Origin: CAYOKT01 sp964404605
Lineage (GTDB): Bacteria; Electryoneota; Electryoneia; Electryoneales; Electryoneaceae
Direction: 5' to 3'
NCBI GenBank assembly: GCA_964404605.1
Contig: CAYOKT010000036.1
Coordinates: forward strand, 1-29,777
DNA: 29,777 nt
A program made the translations under genes and the position numbers. The notes beneath the pieces were generated by a model. That model searched no databases. It saw only the letters and a list, made by a program, of their open reading frames with translations, and was not told the origin of the DNA. Positions 16,367 through 24,720 of the stretch are shown piece after piece (within the stretch, counting starts at the first letter, position 1; every line of letters begins with the position of its first letter).

Positions 16367-17736
16367 ATCCCGGCGTTCTCCTCGACGAGGCGGCGGTAGG
16401 TTTCGCCGCGTTGCTCGTAGTTTTCGAACTGGTCGAAACTGGCGCAGGCGGGAGAGAGGAGAACACTCACCCCCGGCGGCGCGAATTGTGCGGCGTACTG
16501 CACCGCTTTTTCGAGGGTGCCGCACACGCAGACCGCCGCCGCGGAACCGAGTTCCTCCTCGATGCGCCGCGCCGCCTCGCCGATCAGCAGCAACCGCTCC
16601 ACGCGGTCGCGGACCAGCGGTTCGAGGGGTGCATAGGGCGCGCCCTTGTCCCGTCCCCCGGCGATGAGCCAGACCGGTCCGGGGATCGCCTCAAGGGCGA
16701 CGCGAAGGCTGTCCACGTTCGTCGACTTGCTGTCGTTGATCCATGTCCGGCCGTTGCGCCCCACCAGCTCCAGGCGGTGTTCCACGCCCGGGAAGGTGCG
16801 CAGCCCCGCCGCGATCTCCCGGCTCGAGATCTGGAGCACGCTGCACGCCGCGGCCGCCGAGATCGCGTTGGCGATGTTGTGCCGGCCGGGCAGCGGCAGT
16901 TCGGCCGCCGGCAGCAGCACCTCCCGCTTTCCCGACAGATCCAGCAGCAGTTTTCCGCCCTCCAGCCCCGCCCCGCCGCGCGGGCATTCCTCGAGGCTGA
17001 CATAGACCTTCTGCGGCTTGATGGAGAGCGAAATCTCCGCCACCAGCCTGTCGCCCAGCGGGATCACCGCCCAGTCATGCTCATCCTGGTTCTCCCAGAT
17101 GCGCGCCTTCGCCCGGGCGTAGGACTGGATGTCCCCATGGCGGTCGAGGTGGTCCGGGCTGATGTTGGTGATCACGGCGACATGGGGACGGAAGCCCTGG
17201 ATCGATTCGAGCTGGAAGCTGGACACCTCGACGATGGCATGGGTCGCCTTCGGCTGCTCGCGGACCAGGGAGCAGAAGGGATACCCGATGTTCCCGGTGG
17301 CGACGGCCGAAAGGCCCGCCTGTTGCAGCACGTGGGCGATCCACCGCGTGGTGGTCGTCTTGCCGTTGGAGCCGGTGATCGCGACCACGGTGCCGTAATA
17401 GAACCACGAGGCGACCTCGATCTCGCTGAACACCGGCCTGCCGCGACGGGTCAACCACTCCACCACCACGGCGCTGGTCGGGATTCCGGGGCTGAGCACG
17501 GCGAACTCCGGCAGGGGGCGCCCGGTGAAATCGTGCCCGCCGGTCTGCACCTCGATGCCCTCGCGCTCCAGGTCTTCGGCGGCGAGGCGCACCTCCTCGC
17601 GCGGGCGGACCTCGGTGACGAACACTTCGGCCTCGTGGTCCTTGAGGAGTTTCGCGGCCGCCTGCCCGCTGCGCCCGAGTCCGAGCACCCAGACCGGCCT
17701 GCCCGCGAGTTCGTCCGGTGAATACTCCCATTTCAT
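16363..17736 (-). CDS. murD: UDP-N-acetylmuramoylalanine--D-glutamate ligase MurD
   Basis: MurD adds D-glutamate to UDP-MurNAc-L-Ala. Its 457 residues show the N-terminal UDP-binding VLGLGRSGQAAAKLL (17-31), the ATP loop GSNGKTTTT (122-130), VEVSSFQLE (169-177), TNISPDHLDRHG (190-201), NDSKSTN in the C-terminal domain and the LLSPACASFDQFENYEQRG signature near residue 427. All are canonical. The ATG at 17736 overlaps the murF stop by four bases, and the TGA overlaps the ftsW start by four. mraY would normally lie between murF and murD; the overlap leaves no space for it. Confidence 0.96.
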   Translation of the reverse strand: MKWEYSPDELAGRPVWVLGLGRSGQAAAKLLKDHEAEVFVTEVRPREEVRLAAEDLEREGIEVQTGGHDFTGRPLPEFAVLSPGIPTSAVVVEWLTRRGRPVFSEIEVASWFYYGTVVAITGSNGKTTTTRWIAHVLQQAGLSAVATGNIGYPFCSLVREQPKATHAIVEVSSFQLESIQGFRPHVAVITNISPDHLDRHGDIQSYARAKARIWENQDEHDWAVIPLGDRLVAEISLSIKPQKVYVSLEECPRGGAGLEGGKLLLDLSGKREVLLPAAELPLPGRHNIANAISAAAACSVLQISSREIAAGLRTFPGVEHRLELVGRNGRTWINDSKSTNVDSLRVALEAIPGPVWLIAGGRDKGAPYAPLEPLVRDRVERLLLIGEAARRIEEELGSAAAVCVCGTLEKAVQYAAQFAPPGVSVLLSPACASFDQFENYEQRGETYRRLVEENAGI

Positions 17737-19142
17737 GGCGCCGACCCCCCCGCCTGCAGCAGATTTCTCAGCCCCTCGACCACGCGCTCGAGCCCCATCG
17801 CGCGGGACCCCTTGACCAGTATTCCCGCCCCGCGAGGCAGGGTTTCGGCGATGCGCCCGGCGAGGGCGTCCACCTCGTCGGCGGCGACCCGCTCGACCCC
17901 GGAATGACCGAGGAACTCCGCCTCCTCGGCCGCCCAGTTCATCCTCCGGCCGATGAACCAGATGCGATCCACATCCGCAAGAACCTCAAGACGGCCGAGT
18001 CGGCGGTGCTCCTCCTCCTCGTATTCACCGAGTTCCAACACATCCCCGAGGATTGCGACCCGCGGGCCCTCATGCCGGGCGAGGGCCTCCAGGGCGGCGC
18101 CGATGGAGGGGACGTTCGCGTTGTAGCTGTCATCGAGGAGCTGGACATCGCCGGGCAGGTCGAGGAGACGCCCCCGTCCGGGCAGCGCCTCCACCGCGGC
18201 GACGGCCTCCAGCGCCCGGTCCGCCTCCGCCCCCGCCTCGACCGCCGCCGCGAAGGCCCCCAGCGCGGCGGGTGCCCAGTGAAGGCCGGGCAGGGAGAGG
18301 GTCACCCGCATCCCCTCCACCGCGAGCACCGGCCTGCCCCAGGGACCCGACCCGACGATCTCGCCGGAGTAGACGGCGTGTTTCCATCCGGCGGGCACGG
18401 CCCCGAGGGTGTATCCCACCTTGCGACGGACACTCCCGGCCGCCTGCACCACGCGCTCATCCTCGAGGTTGACCACCGCGAGGCCGCCCTCCTCTTCGAG
18501 GAAGTCGAACAGTTCCTTCTTCGCCCGCTGGACCTTCTCGATCCCCCCGAACTCGCCGAGGTGCGCCTCCGCGATGTTGGTGATCAGCCCGATTCCCGGC
18601 CGGACGACCGCGCAGAGTCCGGCGATCTCGCCGACATGATTCGCGCCCATCTCGATCACCAGGAAGCGCTCCGAACCGCCCAGGTTGAGCAGGGTGAGCG
18701 GCACCCCGATGTGGTTGTTGTAATTCCCCGGGTTCCGCGCGGTCTCCCCGGCGGTGGCGAGGGCGGCGGCCAGCATCTCCCGGGTGGTGGTCTTTCCGTT
18801 GGAACCGGTCAACCCGACCACGACCGCGCCGAGGGTGGCGCGCACCTCGGCGGCCAGGTGAAGCAGGCCGACGAGGGTGTTCTCCATCACGAACAGGGTC
18901 CGGCCTTTCGTCTCTTCCGCGTGCGTGTTTGCCCACTCCCGGCTGACGGCGGCGATTTTCGCGCCCCGCTGGAACGCCTCGCGCACGAAGAGATGGCCGT
19001 CGGTGTGCGACCCCGGCAACGCCCAGAACAGCCCGCCCTCCTCGACGGTGCGGGTGTCGATGCTCACCGGCGGGAGTTCGCCGTCCCACGGACCGCGGAG
19101 TTCGATCTCCGCTCTCGTCAGGGTCTGGCCGCCGATCAGCAT
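17733..19142 (-). CDS. murF: UDP-MurNAc-tripeptide--D-alanyl-D-alanine ligase MurF
   Basis: MurF adds the D-Ala-D-Ala dipeptide, completing the pentapeptide precursor. Among 469 residues are VSIDTRTVEEGGLFWAL (26-42), the ATP loop GSNGKTTTRE (113-122), NPGNYNNHIGVPLTLL (137-152), EMGANHVGEI (164-173), TNIAEAHLGEFG (188-199) and DDSYNAN (337-343). Near residues 286-294 the usual H-N-x-x-N-A-L pattern reads GLHWAPAAL, so the two Asn residues are replaced. The rest looks functional. The start at 19142 overlaps murE by seven bases. The substrate dipeptide needs a D-Ala-D-Ala ligase, which is not in the window. Confidence 0.94.
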   Translation of the reverse strand: MLIGGQTLTRAEIELRGPWDGELPPVSIDTRTVEEGGLFWALPGSHTDGHLFVREAFQRGAKIAAVSREWANTHAEETKGRTLFVMENTLVGLLHLAAEVRATLGAVVVGLTGSNGKTTTREMLAAALATAGETARNPGNYNNHIGVPLTLLNLGGSERFLVIEMGANHVGEIAGLCAVVRPGIGLITNIAEAHLGEFGGIEKVQRAKKELFDFLEEEGGLAVVNLEDERVVQAAGSVRRKVGYTLGAVPAGWKHAVYSGEIVGSGPWGRPVLAVEGMRVTLSLPGLHWAPAALGAFAAAVEAGAEADRALEAVAAVEALPGRGRLLDLPGDVQLLDDSYNANVPSIGAALEALARHEGPRVAILGDVLELGEYEEEEHRRLGRLEVLADVDRIWFIGRRMNWAAEEAEFLGHSGVERVAADEVDALAGRIAETLPRGAGILVKGSRAMGLERVVEGLRNLLQAGGSAP

Positions 19143-20590
19143 GATGCCCTCTCCCGGCGGGCGGCAAGCAGCTCCTCACGGTCGTCGAAGGGGTGCTTCA
19201 CGCCGCCGATCTCCTGGTAGGTTTCATGCCCCTTGCCGGCGACGAGGACAATGTCCCCACTGCGGGCCTCGGCGAGCGCGGCACGGATCGCCTCCCGACG
19301 GTCGACGATGGCGGTGACATGCCCCCCCACCGCGCCGCGCAGGATCTCCTCGATGATCGCGCCCGGCTTCTCGCCGCGCGGATTGTCGCTCGTCACGAAC
19401 ACCCGGTCCGCCCCCTCGGCGGCGATTTTACCCATCGTCGGGCGCTTGCCCCGGTCGCGGTCGCCGCCCGCCCCGAAGACGACGATCAGCCGGCCCCGGG
19501 CGTGGGGTTTGAGGGCTTCGATCGCCTTCCGCAGGGCTTCCGGCGTGTGGGCGTAATCGACAATCGCCGTCACCCCGCCGCCGACCTCGACACGCTCCAT
19601 GCGGCCGCGCACCTGCGGCACGGTTTCGGCCCCGCGGGCGATCGCCTCGTCCGGCAGGCCGATCTCGCGCGCGACCGCCGCGCAGGCGAGCAGGTTCTCG
19701 GCGTTGAACCCGCCGAGCAGCGGGGTGTGCAGGGCCAGCCCCCGGCCGACCCCCGCCACGCGGACGGTGACGCCGCGCAGCGATTCCTCGATGAGTTCCC
19801 CAAGAACGTCCGCGCCGCCGCCGAAACCGAAGGTGACCCGCCGCGCCGGGGTGTCCATGAGGATGCGATGGCCGTGGGGGTCATCGAGGTTCGCCACCGC
19901 CACCGACTCCGGCGACAGGTCGTCGAAGAACCCCTTCTTCGCGAGGAAGTAGTCCTCCATCGTCCCGTGCAGGTCGAGATGATCCTGCGACAGGTTGGTG
20001 TACACCCCCGCGCGGAAATGGAACCCGGCGATCCGCTTCATCGGAACGGCGATGGAGGTCACCTCCATCACCACGTGGGTCGCGCCGCGGCCGGCCATCG
20101 ACGCGATCCGCTCCAGCAGGTCAGGCGCCTCCGGCGTCGTCCGTTCGAGCGTTCCCTCCTCGCCGCCGAACGCCCAGCCGACCGTCCCGATCCGGCCCGG
20201 CCGGAACCCGGCGGCCCGCAGCATGCTCTCCAGCAAGTGGATGCAGGTCGTCTTGCCGTTGGTGCCCGTGAAGCCGACGAGCTGCACCCGGCGTGTCGGA
20301 TCTCCGTACAGCGCGTGGGCCGCCCGGGCGAGGGCGAGACGGTCGTCCCCGACACGGATCACCGGAACGGCGGCCCTCACCCCCGGCCGGGCCGTCATCA
20401 CCGCCGCCGCGCCCGCCCGGACCGCCGCGTCGATGAACTCGTTCCCGTCCACGTTCTGCCCCGCAAGGGCGCAGTAGAGATCCCCCGGCTGCACGGTCCT
20501 GCTGTCATGCCGCGGGCGGTTCACCTCCACCGAGCCGTCTCCCTCGAGGCGCGCTCCGGGCAGGTGCTTCGCGAGATCCGCGAGTTTCAT
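19136..20590 (-). CDS. murE: UDP-MurNAc-L-Ala-D-Glu--2,6-diaminopimelate ligase MurE
   Basis: MurE adds the third amino acid to the stem peptide. The DNPR motif (402-405) is the family signature for meso-diaminopimelate rather than lysine. The 484 residues also show DSRTVQPGDLYCAL (29-42), the ATP loop GTNGKTT (109-115), TNLSQDHLDLHG (198-209), the carbamylated-lysine region YFLAKKGFF (Lys218), DYAHTPEAL and FGAGGDRDRGKRP (372-384). The normally conserved VSSHAL stretch reads VTSIAV (177-182), losing the His. The ATG at 20590 overlaps the ftsI stop by four bases; an in-frame ATG 13 codons upstream is less likely. The DAP call implies Gram-negative-type or similar A1gamma peptidoglycan. Confidence 0.95.
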   Translation of the reverse strand: MKLADLAKHLPGARLEGDGSVEVNRPRHDSRTVQPGDLYCALAGQNVDGNEFIDAAVRAGAAAVMTARPGVRAAVPVIRVGDDRLALARAAHALYGDPTRRVQLVGFTGTNGKTTCIHLLESMLRAAGFRPGRIGTVGWAFGGEEGTLERTTPEAPDLLERIASMAGRGATHVVMEVTSIAVPMKRIAGFHFRAGVYTNLSQDHLDLHGTMEDYFLAKKGFFDDLSPESVAVANLDDPHGHRILMDTPARRVTFGFGGGADVLGELIEESLRGVTVRVAGVGRGLALHTPLLGGFNAENLLACAAVAREIGLPDEAIARGAETVPQVRGRMERVEVGGGVTAIVDYAHTPEALRKAIEALKPHARGRLIVVFGAGGDRDRGKRPTMGKIAAEGADRVFVTSDNPRGEKPGAIIEEILRGAVGGHVTAIVDRREAIRAALAEARSGDIVLVAGKGHETYQEIGGVKHPFDDREELLAARRERASC

Positions 20591-22752
20591 GACGACCCCC
20601 GCGGTGAGTTGCGCGCCGTGATGCTGCACACCCGCCCGATCCGCATCGCGGAGCCCGGCGGGGGGCTCTGGCGGATGACAATCCCTTCGCCCTCGATGTG
20701 CGCCCGCAACCCGAGCCGGGAGAGGGTCGCCACCGCCTGGCGCAGGTCCATCCCTCTCAGGTCCGGCACCTTGACGCCGTTGGCCGAGGTCGCCGGTTCC
20801 TCGAGGACGACCTCGATCAGGGAGCCCCTGCTCGCCGCCGTTCCGGGCGGCGTGCCCTGCGCGGCGACCACGCTGCCCCTGCCCTGCCAGACCGGCTGCA
20901 GGCCGAGACGGGAGAGGCTCTCCTCCACTTCCGAAGGCGTGAGCGAGACGAGGGAGGGGACCACCACGCGGCCCGTTTCTTCGCGGACGGGATAGACTTC
21001 CGGCTGCCGGTCGGGCTCCCCGGGGAGGGGCGGTTCATCACGGGGGAGAGTCACGAGCAGCCGTTGCAGGACGCGGCGGAACACGGGCGCGGCCACCGTA
21101 CCGCCGTAGTAGATCCCGTCCCGGGGATCATCGATCACCACCACCGCGAGCAACTCGGGCCGCTCCGCCGGAACGAAGCCGGCGAAGGAGCTGACGAATC
21201 GATCCTGGTAATAGGTATGCTTCTCGAGATCCACCTTCTGCGCGGTGCCGGTCTTGCCGGCGACCGTGAAGCCGGGGATGTGCGCCGCTTTCCCCGTACC
21301 GACCTCGACGGCTTCCGACAGGAGGCGGCGGAGGTCGCGGGCCGTTCCGGGGCGCAGCACCCGGCGGACCACCTGGGGCCGGGCCAGCTCGACCTCGCCG
21401 TCCGGGCGGGTCACGGAGAGGACGAGGATAGGCTTGAGAAGCAAACCGTCGTTGGCGAGCACCCCGTACGCCATCGCGAGTTGAAGTGCCGTCACCGCGA
21501 CACCGTGGCCCATCGCGAGATTCGCCTGGCTGACCCCGGACCACTCCGACGGGGGCTCGAGGAACCCGCGAATCTCACCCGGCAGGGGAATCCCCGTTTT
21601 CTGCCCGAAGCCGAAATCCCGCATCAGGGTGTAGAATTCCCGCTTCGTCAGGCGTTGGGCGAGCTTCGCGGTTCCGATGTTGCTGCTCTTCGCGAGAACC
21701 AGTTGCGCCGTAAGGATGTTATACGGGTGGGCATCGTGGATGATGCGGTCGGCGATATGCCAGCTTCCGCGTTCGCAGTTCACCGGCTCATCGATGTCCA
21801 CCAGGTCCCGGTCGAACAGTCCCGAGAAGGGGACCACCTTGAAGGTGCTGCCGGGCTCGAAGGCGTCCGTGATCGCGCGGTTCTTCCTCGCCCCGGCATC
21901 GTAGGCCCCGGGCTGGTTGGGATCGTAACGGGGCGAAGAGGCGATGGCGAGGATCTCGCCCGTGTAGGGGCGGGTGACGACGATCATCCCGCCCGCGGCG
22001 TCGTACGTGTCGACAGCCCGCTGGAGTTCCTCCTCCGCGATCGCCTGGGCGTTGATGTCGAGGGAGAGAACGACGCGCCCGCCGTTCAAGGGCGGCTTGC
22101 GCGGAAATTCCGGATCGAGGATTTCGCGCCGTTTCGCATCGTGCTGGAGAACCTCCCAGCCGGGCCGGCCCGCGAGCACCTCCTCGTAATACCCCTCGAT
22201 GCCGCTGCGGCCGACATCGTCCACATCGACGAAGCCGATCACCTGTCCGCCGACGGGGCCATACGGGTAGGAACGGCGTGTTTCGCGCCGCAATTCGACA
22301 ACCTCACCGCCGAGCACCTTCGCCTGCTGCGCGACCCGTTTCGGGAGCTTGCGACGGAGCCAGACGAACGAACGGCCGCTGCCCAGTTTCGCGCGCAGGG
22401 TGGAGACCGAAAGCCCGAGAACGTCCGAGAGCTGCTTCGCGAGGCGGTCCGGGTCGGTGACTTCACGCGGCCGCACTCCGACAGACCAGAAATCCGGGAG
22501 GTTGCTCACCAGCGGAGTGCCCCGCCGGTCGAGGATCATGCCGCGCTCCGGCTCGATGTCGCGGCGGTTGCGATACTGCCGCCGGGCTCGATCGGCGAAC
22601 TCGTCGTGACGGACGACCTGCACCTCGAACAGGCGGACGGTGATCATGGCGGCGAGCGCGAGCAGCCCGGCGAACACCAGGACGGCACGCACCCGGCTGA
22701 TGGGCCGGGGCACCGCGACGGGACGGACCCCGCCGGCCGGCCCGGCGCTCAT
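20587..22752 (-). CDS. ftsI: Division-specific class B penicillin-binding protein FtsI with two PASTA domains
   Basis: FtsI is the D,D-transpeptidase that cross-links septal peptidoglycan and partners FtsW. The 721 residues have a short cytoplasmic tail, one transmembrane segment (about 22-41), a dimerisation region starting RGMILDRRGTPLVSN (70-84), and the transpeptidase domain with active-site S302-T-F-K305, S356-S-N358 and K500-T-G502. Two C-terminal PASTA repeats follow (about 596-652 and 659-716), each beginning with a VPSL or VPDL motif. PASTA domains are absent from proteobacterial FtsI and usual in Gram-positive and several deep-branching lineages. Both ends overlap neighbours by four bases (ftsL and murE). 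Confidence 0.96.
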   Translation of the reverse strand: MSAGPAGGVRPVAVPRPISRVRAVLVFAGLLALAAMITVRLFEVQVVRHDEFADRARRQYRNRRDIEPERGMILDRRGTPLVSNLPDFWSVGVRPREVTDPDRLAKQLSDVLGLSVSTLRAKLGSGRSFVWLRRKLPKRVAQQAKVLGGEVVELRRETRRSYPYGPVGGQVIGFVDVDDVGRSGIEGYYEEVLAGRPGWEVLQHDAKRREILDPEFPRKPPLNGGRVVLSLDINAQAIAEEELQRAVDTYDAAGGMIVVTRPYTGEILAIASSPRYDPNQPGAYDAGARKNRAITDAFEPGSTFKVVPFSGLFDRDLVDIDEPVNCERGSWHIADRIIHDAHPYNILTAQLVLAKSSNIGTAKLAQRLTKREFYTLMRDFGFGQKTGIPLPGEIRGFLEPPSEWSGVSQANLAMGHGVAVTALQLAMAYGVLANDGLLLKPILVLSVTRPDGEVELARPQVVRRVLRPGTARDLRRLLSEAVEVGTGKAAHIPGFTVAGKTGTAQKVDLEKHTYYQDRFVSSFAGFVPAERPELLAVVVIDDPRDGIYYGGTVAAPVFRRVLQRLLVTLPRDEPPLPGEPDRQPEVYPVREETGRVVVPSLVSLTPSEVEESLSRLGLQPVWQGRGSVVAAQGTPPGTAASRGSLIEVVLEEPATSANGVKVPDLRGMDLRQAVATLSRLGLRAHIEGEGIVIRQSPPPGSAMRIGRVCSITARNSPRGSS

Positions 22753-23204
22753 GGCTGACCCCCTCCGAACCCGGGGAAGACCATGGAAGAGGGCTCGACT
22801 CCCTCCACAAGCCGGTCCCGCCGGCGCAATTCCTCCCGGCAGGAAGCCGGAATCTCATCGGGCGCGACGCGCACGACGAGGACTCCGGGCGATTGCGCCG
22901 GGTAGACCATGCCCATCCCCTGCGCGCGACTCTGGATGGTGGAGAGGGAGGTCATCCCGGCTTTTCGGGCTTCCAGGCTGCGGACATCCCCGGCGAGGGT
23001 CACCGCCTCCCGGCGCAGGGACTGGATCTCCTCGCCGTAACGCACGCGGAGGACGCTGAGATACACCGTAACCACCATGCCGGCGAAGAAGACGACCACG
23101 AGCAGCCCCAGCCCGCCGGGGTGCGGGCGGACCGGGGGAACGGCGCTCTTCCCCACCGGGCGGACCGCCGGGAAGCGATCTCCCTTCGTTCGGCTCCGAC
23201 TCAT
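22749..23204 (-). CDS. ftsL: Cell division protein FtsL
   Basis: This 151-residue protein sits exactly where ftsL lies, between rsmH and ftsI, and overlaps both by four bases. A basic cytoplasmic tail (1-30) precedes one transmembrane helix (about 32-52, LGLLVVVFFAGMVVTVYLSVL) and a coiled-coil stretch (about 55-92). The C-terminal part, after about residue 105, is not obviously conserved. FtsL joins FtsB and FtsQ to activate FtsWI. Family sequence conservation is low, so the call depends on topology and position. Length is slightly above the usual 100-120. Confidence 0.85.
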   Translation of the reverse strand: MSRSRTKGDRFPAVRPVGKSAVPPVRPHPGGLGLLVVVFFAGMVVTVYLSVLRVRYGEEIQSLRREAVTLAGDVRSLEARKAGMTSLSTIQSRAQGMGMVYPAQSPGVLVVRVAPDEIPASCREELRRRDRLVEGVEPSSMVFPGFGGGQP

Positions 23205-24133
23205 CGGATTCTCTCCGCCGCGCGCAGGCGGGCGCTGCGCGCCCTGGGGTTCAGTTCGATCTCTTCACCGCCCGCCTGCTTCGCTCCCCGCAGCAGCAGC
23301 CGCATCACCGGCGGCTCCGCCTGCTGGACGGGCGGCACCGGGCCCCTGGGAAAACCGGCCTGCCCGCATCTCTCACGGAAAAACCGTTTCACGATGCGAT
23401 CCTCGAGGCTGTGATAGGCGAGGGTCACCATCCGGCCGCCGACGGCGAGCAGCCCGAACGCGGCGGGGAGCGCTTCGCGAATCGCCCCCAGCTCGTCGTT
23501 CACCTCGATGCGGATCGCCTGGAACACCCGCGCGAGGGTCTTCGCCTCCTCCGCCCCTCGCGAGAAGCCCCTGACCAGCCCGGCTAATTCGCCGGTGGTC
23601 GCGAGCGGCCTCGCGGCGATCACCGCGCGCGCCAGCTTCCGCGCTCCCCGCAACTCGCCGTACTCCCGGAAAACCCGCGCGAGCTCGCTCTCGCCGTAGG
23701 TGTTCACCACATCGGCCGCCGTCAAGGGCGCTTCCGTGTCCATCCGCATGTCAAGAGGACCATGGTGGCGATGGCTGAAGCCCCGCTCCGCCGAGTCCAG
23801 CATGTCGCTGGAGACACCGAAATCGAAGAGGACACCGGCCAGGGGAGCGATCCGCAACACTTCATGCACCTCGGCGAGATCCCGGAAATCCGCCTTCGCC
23901 ACACTCACCCGGGCATCCGTGGAGAAGCGCCGCCGCAACTCCTCCACCGCGCGGGGATCGCGGTCCAGCGCCGCGACCCGCCCACCCGCGTCCAGTCTCT
24001 TGAGCAATTCCCGGGTGTGCCCCCCGCCGCCCGCGGTGGCATCCAGGTAACCACCCCCCCGATCGACGACGAGCAGGTCCATCACCTCGGCGGCGAGGAC
24101 CGGATGGTGCGGGCCGTACGGCCCGGCGCTCAT
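23201..24133 (-). CDS. rsmH: 16S rRNA (cytosine-1402-N4) methyltransferase RsmH
   Basis: RsmH (MraW) uses S-adenosylmethionine to methylate N4 of C1402 in the 16S rRNA decoding centre. Of 310 residues, YHHPVL-type N-terminal HHPVLAAEVMDLL (9-21), the SAM loop DATAGGGGHT (31-40), LFDFGVSSDMLD (102-113), RGFSHRHHGPLDMRMD and the C-terminal VTLAYHSLEDRIVKRFF are characteristic. Length and motifs are standard. The ATG at 24133 overlaps mraZ by four bases (ATGA), and the TGA overlaps ftsL. Confidence 0.96.
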   Translation of the reverse strand: MSAGPYGPHHPVLAAEVMDLLVVDRGGGYLDATAGGGGHTRELLKRLDAGGRVAALDRDPRAVEELRRRFSTDARVSVAKADFRDLAEVHEVLRIAPLAGVLFDFGVSSDMLDSAERGFSHRHHGPLDMRMDTEAPLTAADVVNTYGESELARVFREYGELRGARKLARAVIAARPLATTGELAGLVRGFSRGAEEAKTLARVFQAIRIEVNDELGAIREALPAAFGLLAVGGRMVTLAYHSLEDRIVKRFFRERCGQAGFPRGPVPPVQQAEPPVMRLLLRGAKQAGGEEIELNPRARSARLRAAERIR

Positions 24134-24609
24134 CCGCTGAAGCCCTCCCCGACGATGCCCTCCACCTGGTCACGCAGTTTGGAGAGCGTGTCGAGGATCG
24201 TATCTTCCCCTTCGAAGCGGTCGCGCGGCCAGAGTTCGAAGTAGGTCCCGGAACCGACGATCACCACCTCTTCCTTGTCATTATTCCGCTCTCCGGTGAG
24301 TACCTTGCGCATCTGGGGAGCGAGGACGAGACGGTTCTGACGGTCGATCGATGTGCGCTGAACGGTGGCGTGCAGGCCGCGCAGGTAAGACCGCTTGGTT
24401 CTTACATCCAGGGAGAGGGACTCGACAAACGCTACGTACCGTTTCCACACGGGGTCCGGCCTCACCGTGAGGAACCCCTCGCGGTCCGGCGAGATCCAGA
24501 AGTCGCTCGCGAGAATCTCCGGGGGAGCATCCCGCCGGAACGCCGCGGGGATAACAATGCGGCCTTTCTCATCGAGGGTGTTGAAATGGATCTGGTGGAA
24601 GTAGCTCAC
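24130..24609 (-). CDS. mraZ: Transcriptional regulator MraZ
   Basis: MraZ is a double AbrB-like DNA-binding protein that regulates the dcw operon, usually as repressor of its own promoter. Both half-domains are visible in 159 residues: NTLDEKGRIVIP near residue 10 and SIDRQNRLVLAP near 88, each with the D-x-x-x-R core; the second half has Asn where Gly is usual. I take the GTG at 24609 as start: GGGAGG lies six bases upstream and the protein begins at the expected place (VSYFHQIHFN). The frame stays open to 24711, but that would encode promoter sequence. It is the first gene of the operon, with boxes for its own binding just upstream. Confidence 0.93.
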   Translation of the reverse strand: MSYFHQIHFNTLDEKGRIVIPAAFRRDAPPEILASDFWISPDREGFLTVRPDPVWKRYVAFVESLSLDVRTKRSYLRGLHATVQRTSIDRQNRLVLAPQMRKVLTGERNNDKEEVVIVGSGTYFELWPRDRFEGEDTILDTLSKLRDQVEGIVGEGFSG

Positions 24610-24648
24610 GCCGGTCCTCCCTGGGAGTGAGCGGGGGCCGGAAATCCT

Positions 24649-24684
24649 CCCATTTACTCCATTTCCGCCCCATTTGCTCCCCAA
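24649..24684 (-). promoter_or_regulatory. Probable MraZ operator: four TGG(G/A) boxes
   Basis: On the minus strand TTGGGG, AAATGGGG, AAATGGAG and AAATGGGA follow each other, with the T of each TGG at 24683, 24672, 24661 and 24652. The spacing is 11, 11 and 9 bases. Known MraZ sites are three or more TGGG-like repeats about 10 bases apart just upstream of mraZ. The first box overlaps the -10 element and the second the expected start of transcription, which fits repression. The uneven spacing is a deviation from the described pattern. Confidence 0.7.
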
Positions 24685-24711
24685 TGTAACCGGGCGCTCC
24701 ACCCCTGTCAA
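24683..24711 (-). promoter_or_regulatory. Sigma70-like promoter of the dcw operon
   Basis: On the minus strand a perfect TTGACA (24706-24711) is followed after 17 bases by TACATT (24683-24688). Transcription would start near 24676, giving a leader of about 67 bases before the mraZ GTG. It is the only strong promoter match seen ahead of the operon. Confidence 0.7.
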
Positions 24712-24720
24712 CGAGACAGG
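24704..24720. promoter_or_regulatory. Inverted repeat overlapping the dcw -35 element
   Basis: CCTGTC-AACGA-GACAGG is a perfect six-base inverted repeat with a five-base spacer that covers the whole -35 hexamer. A dimeric regulator bound here would block RNA polymerase. It is unlike the MraZ boxes, so it could be a second control site. Its function is not shown by sequence. Confidence 0.4.

Noticed and set aside
24612..24711. Longer MraZ starting at 24711
   Set aside because: It would translate the -35/-10 region and the repeat boxes. The GTG at 24609 has a well-placed GGGAGG and starts the MraZ fold.
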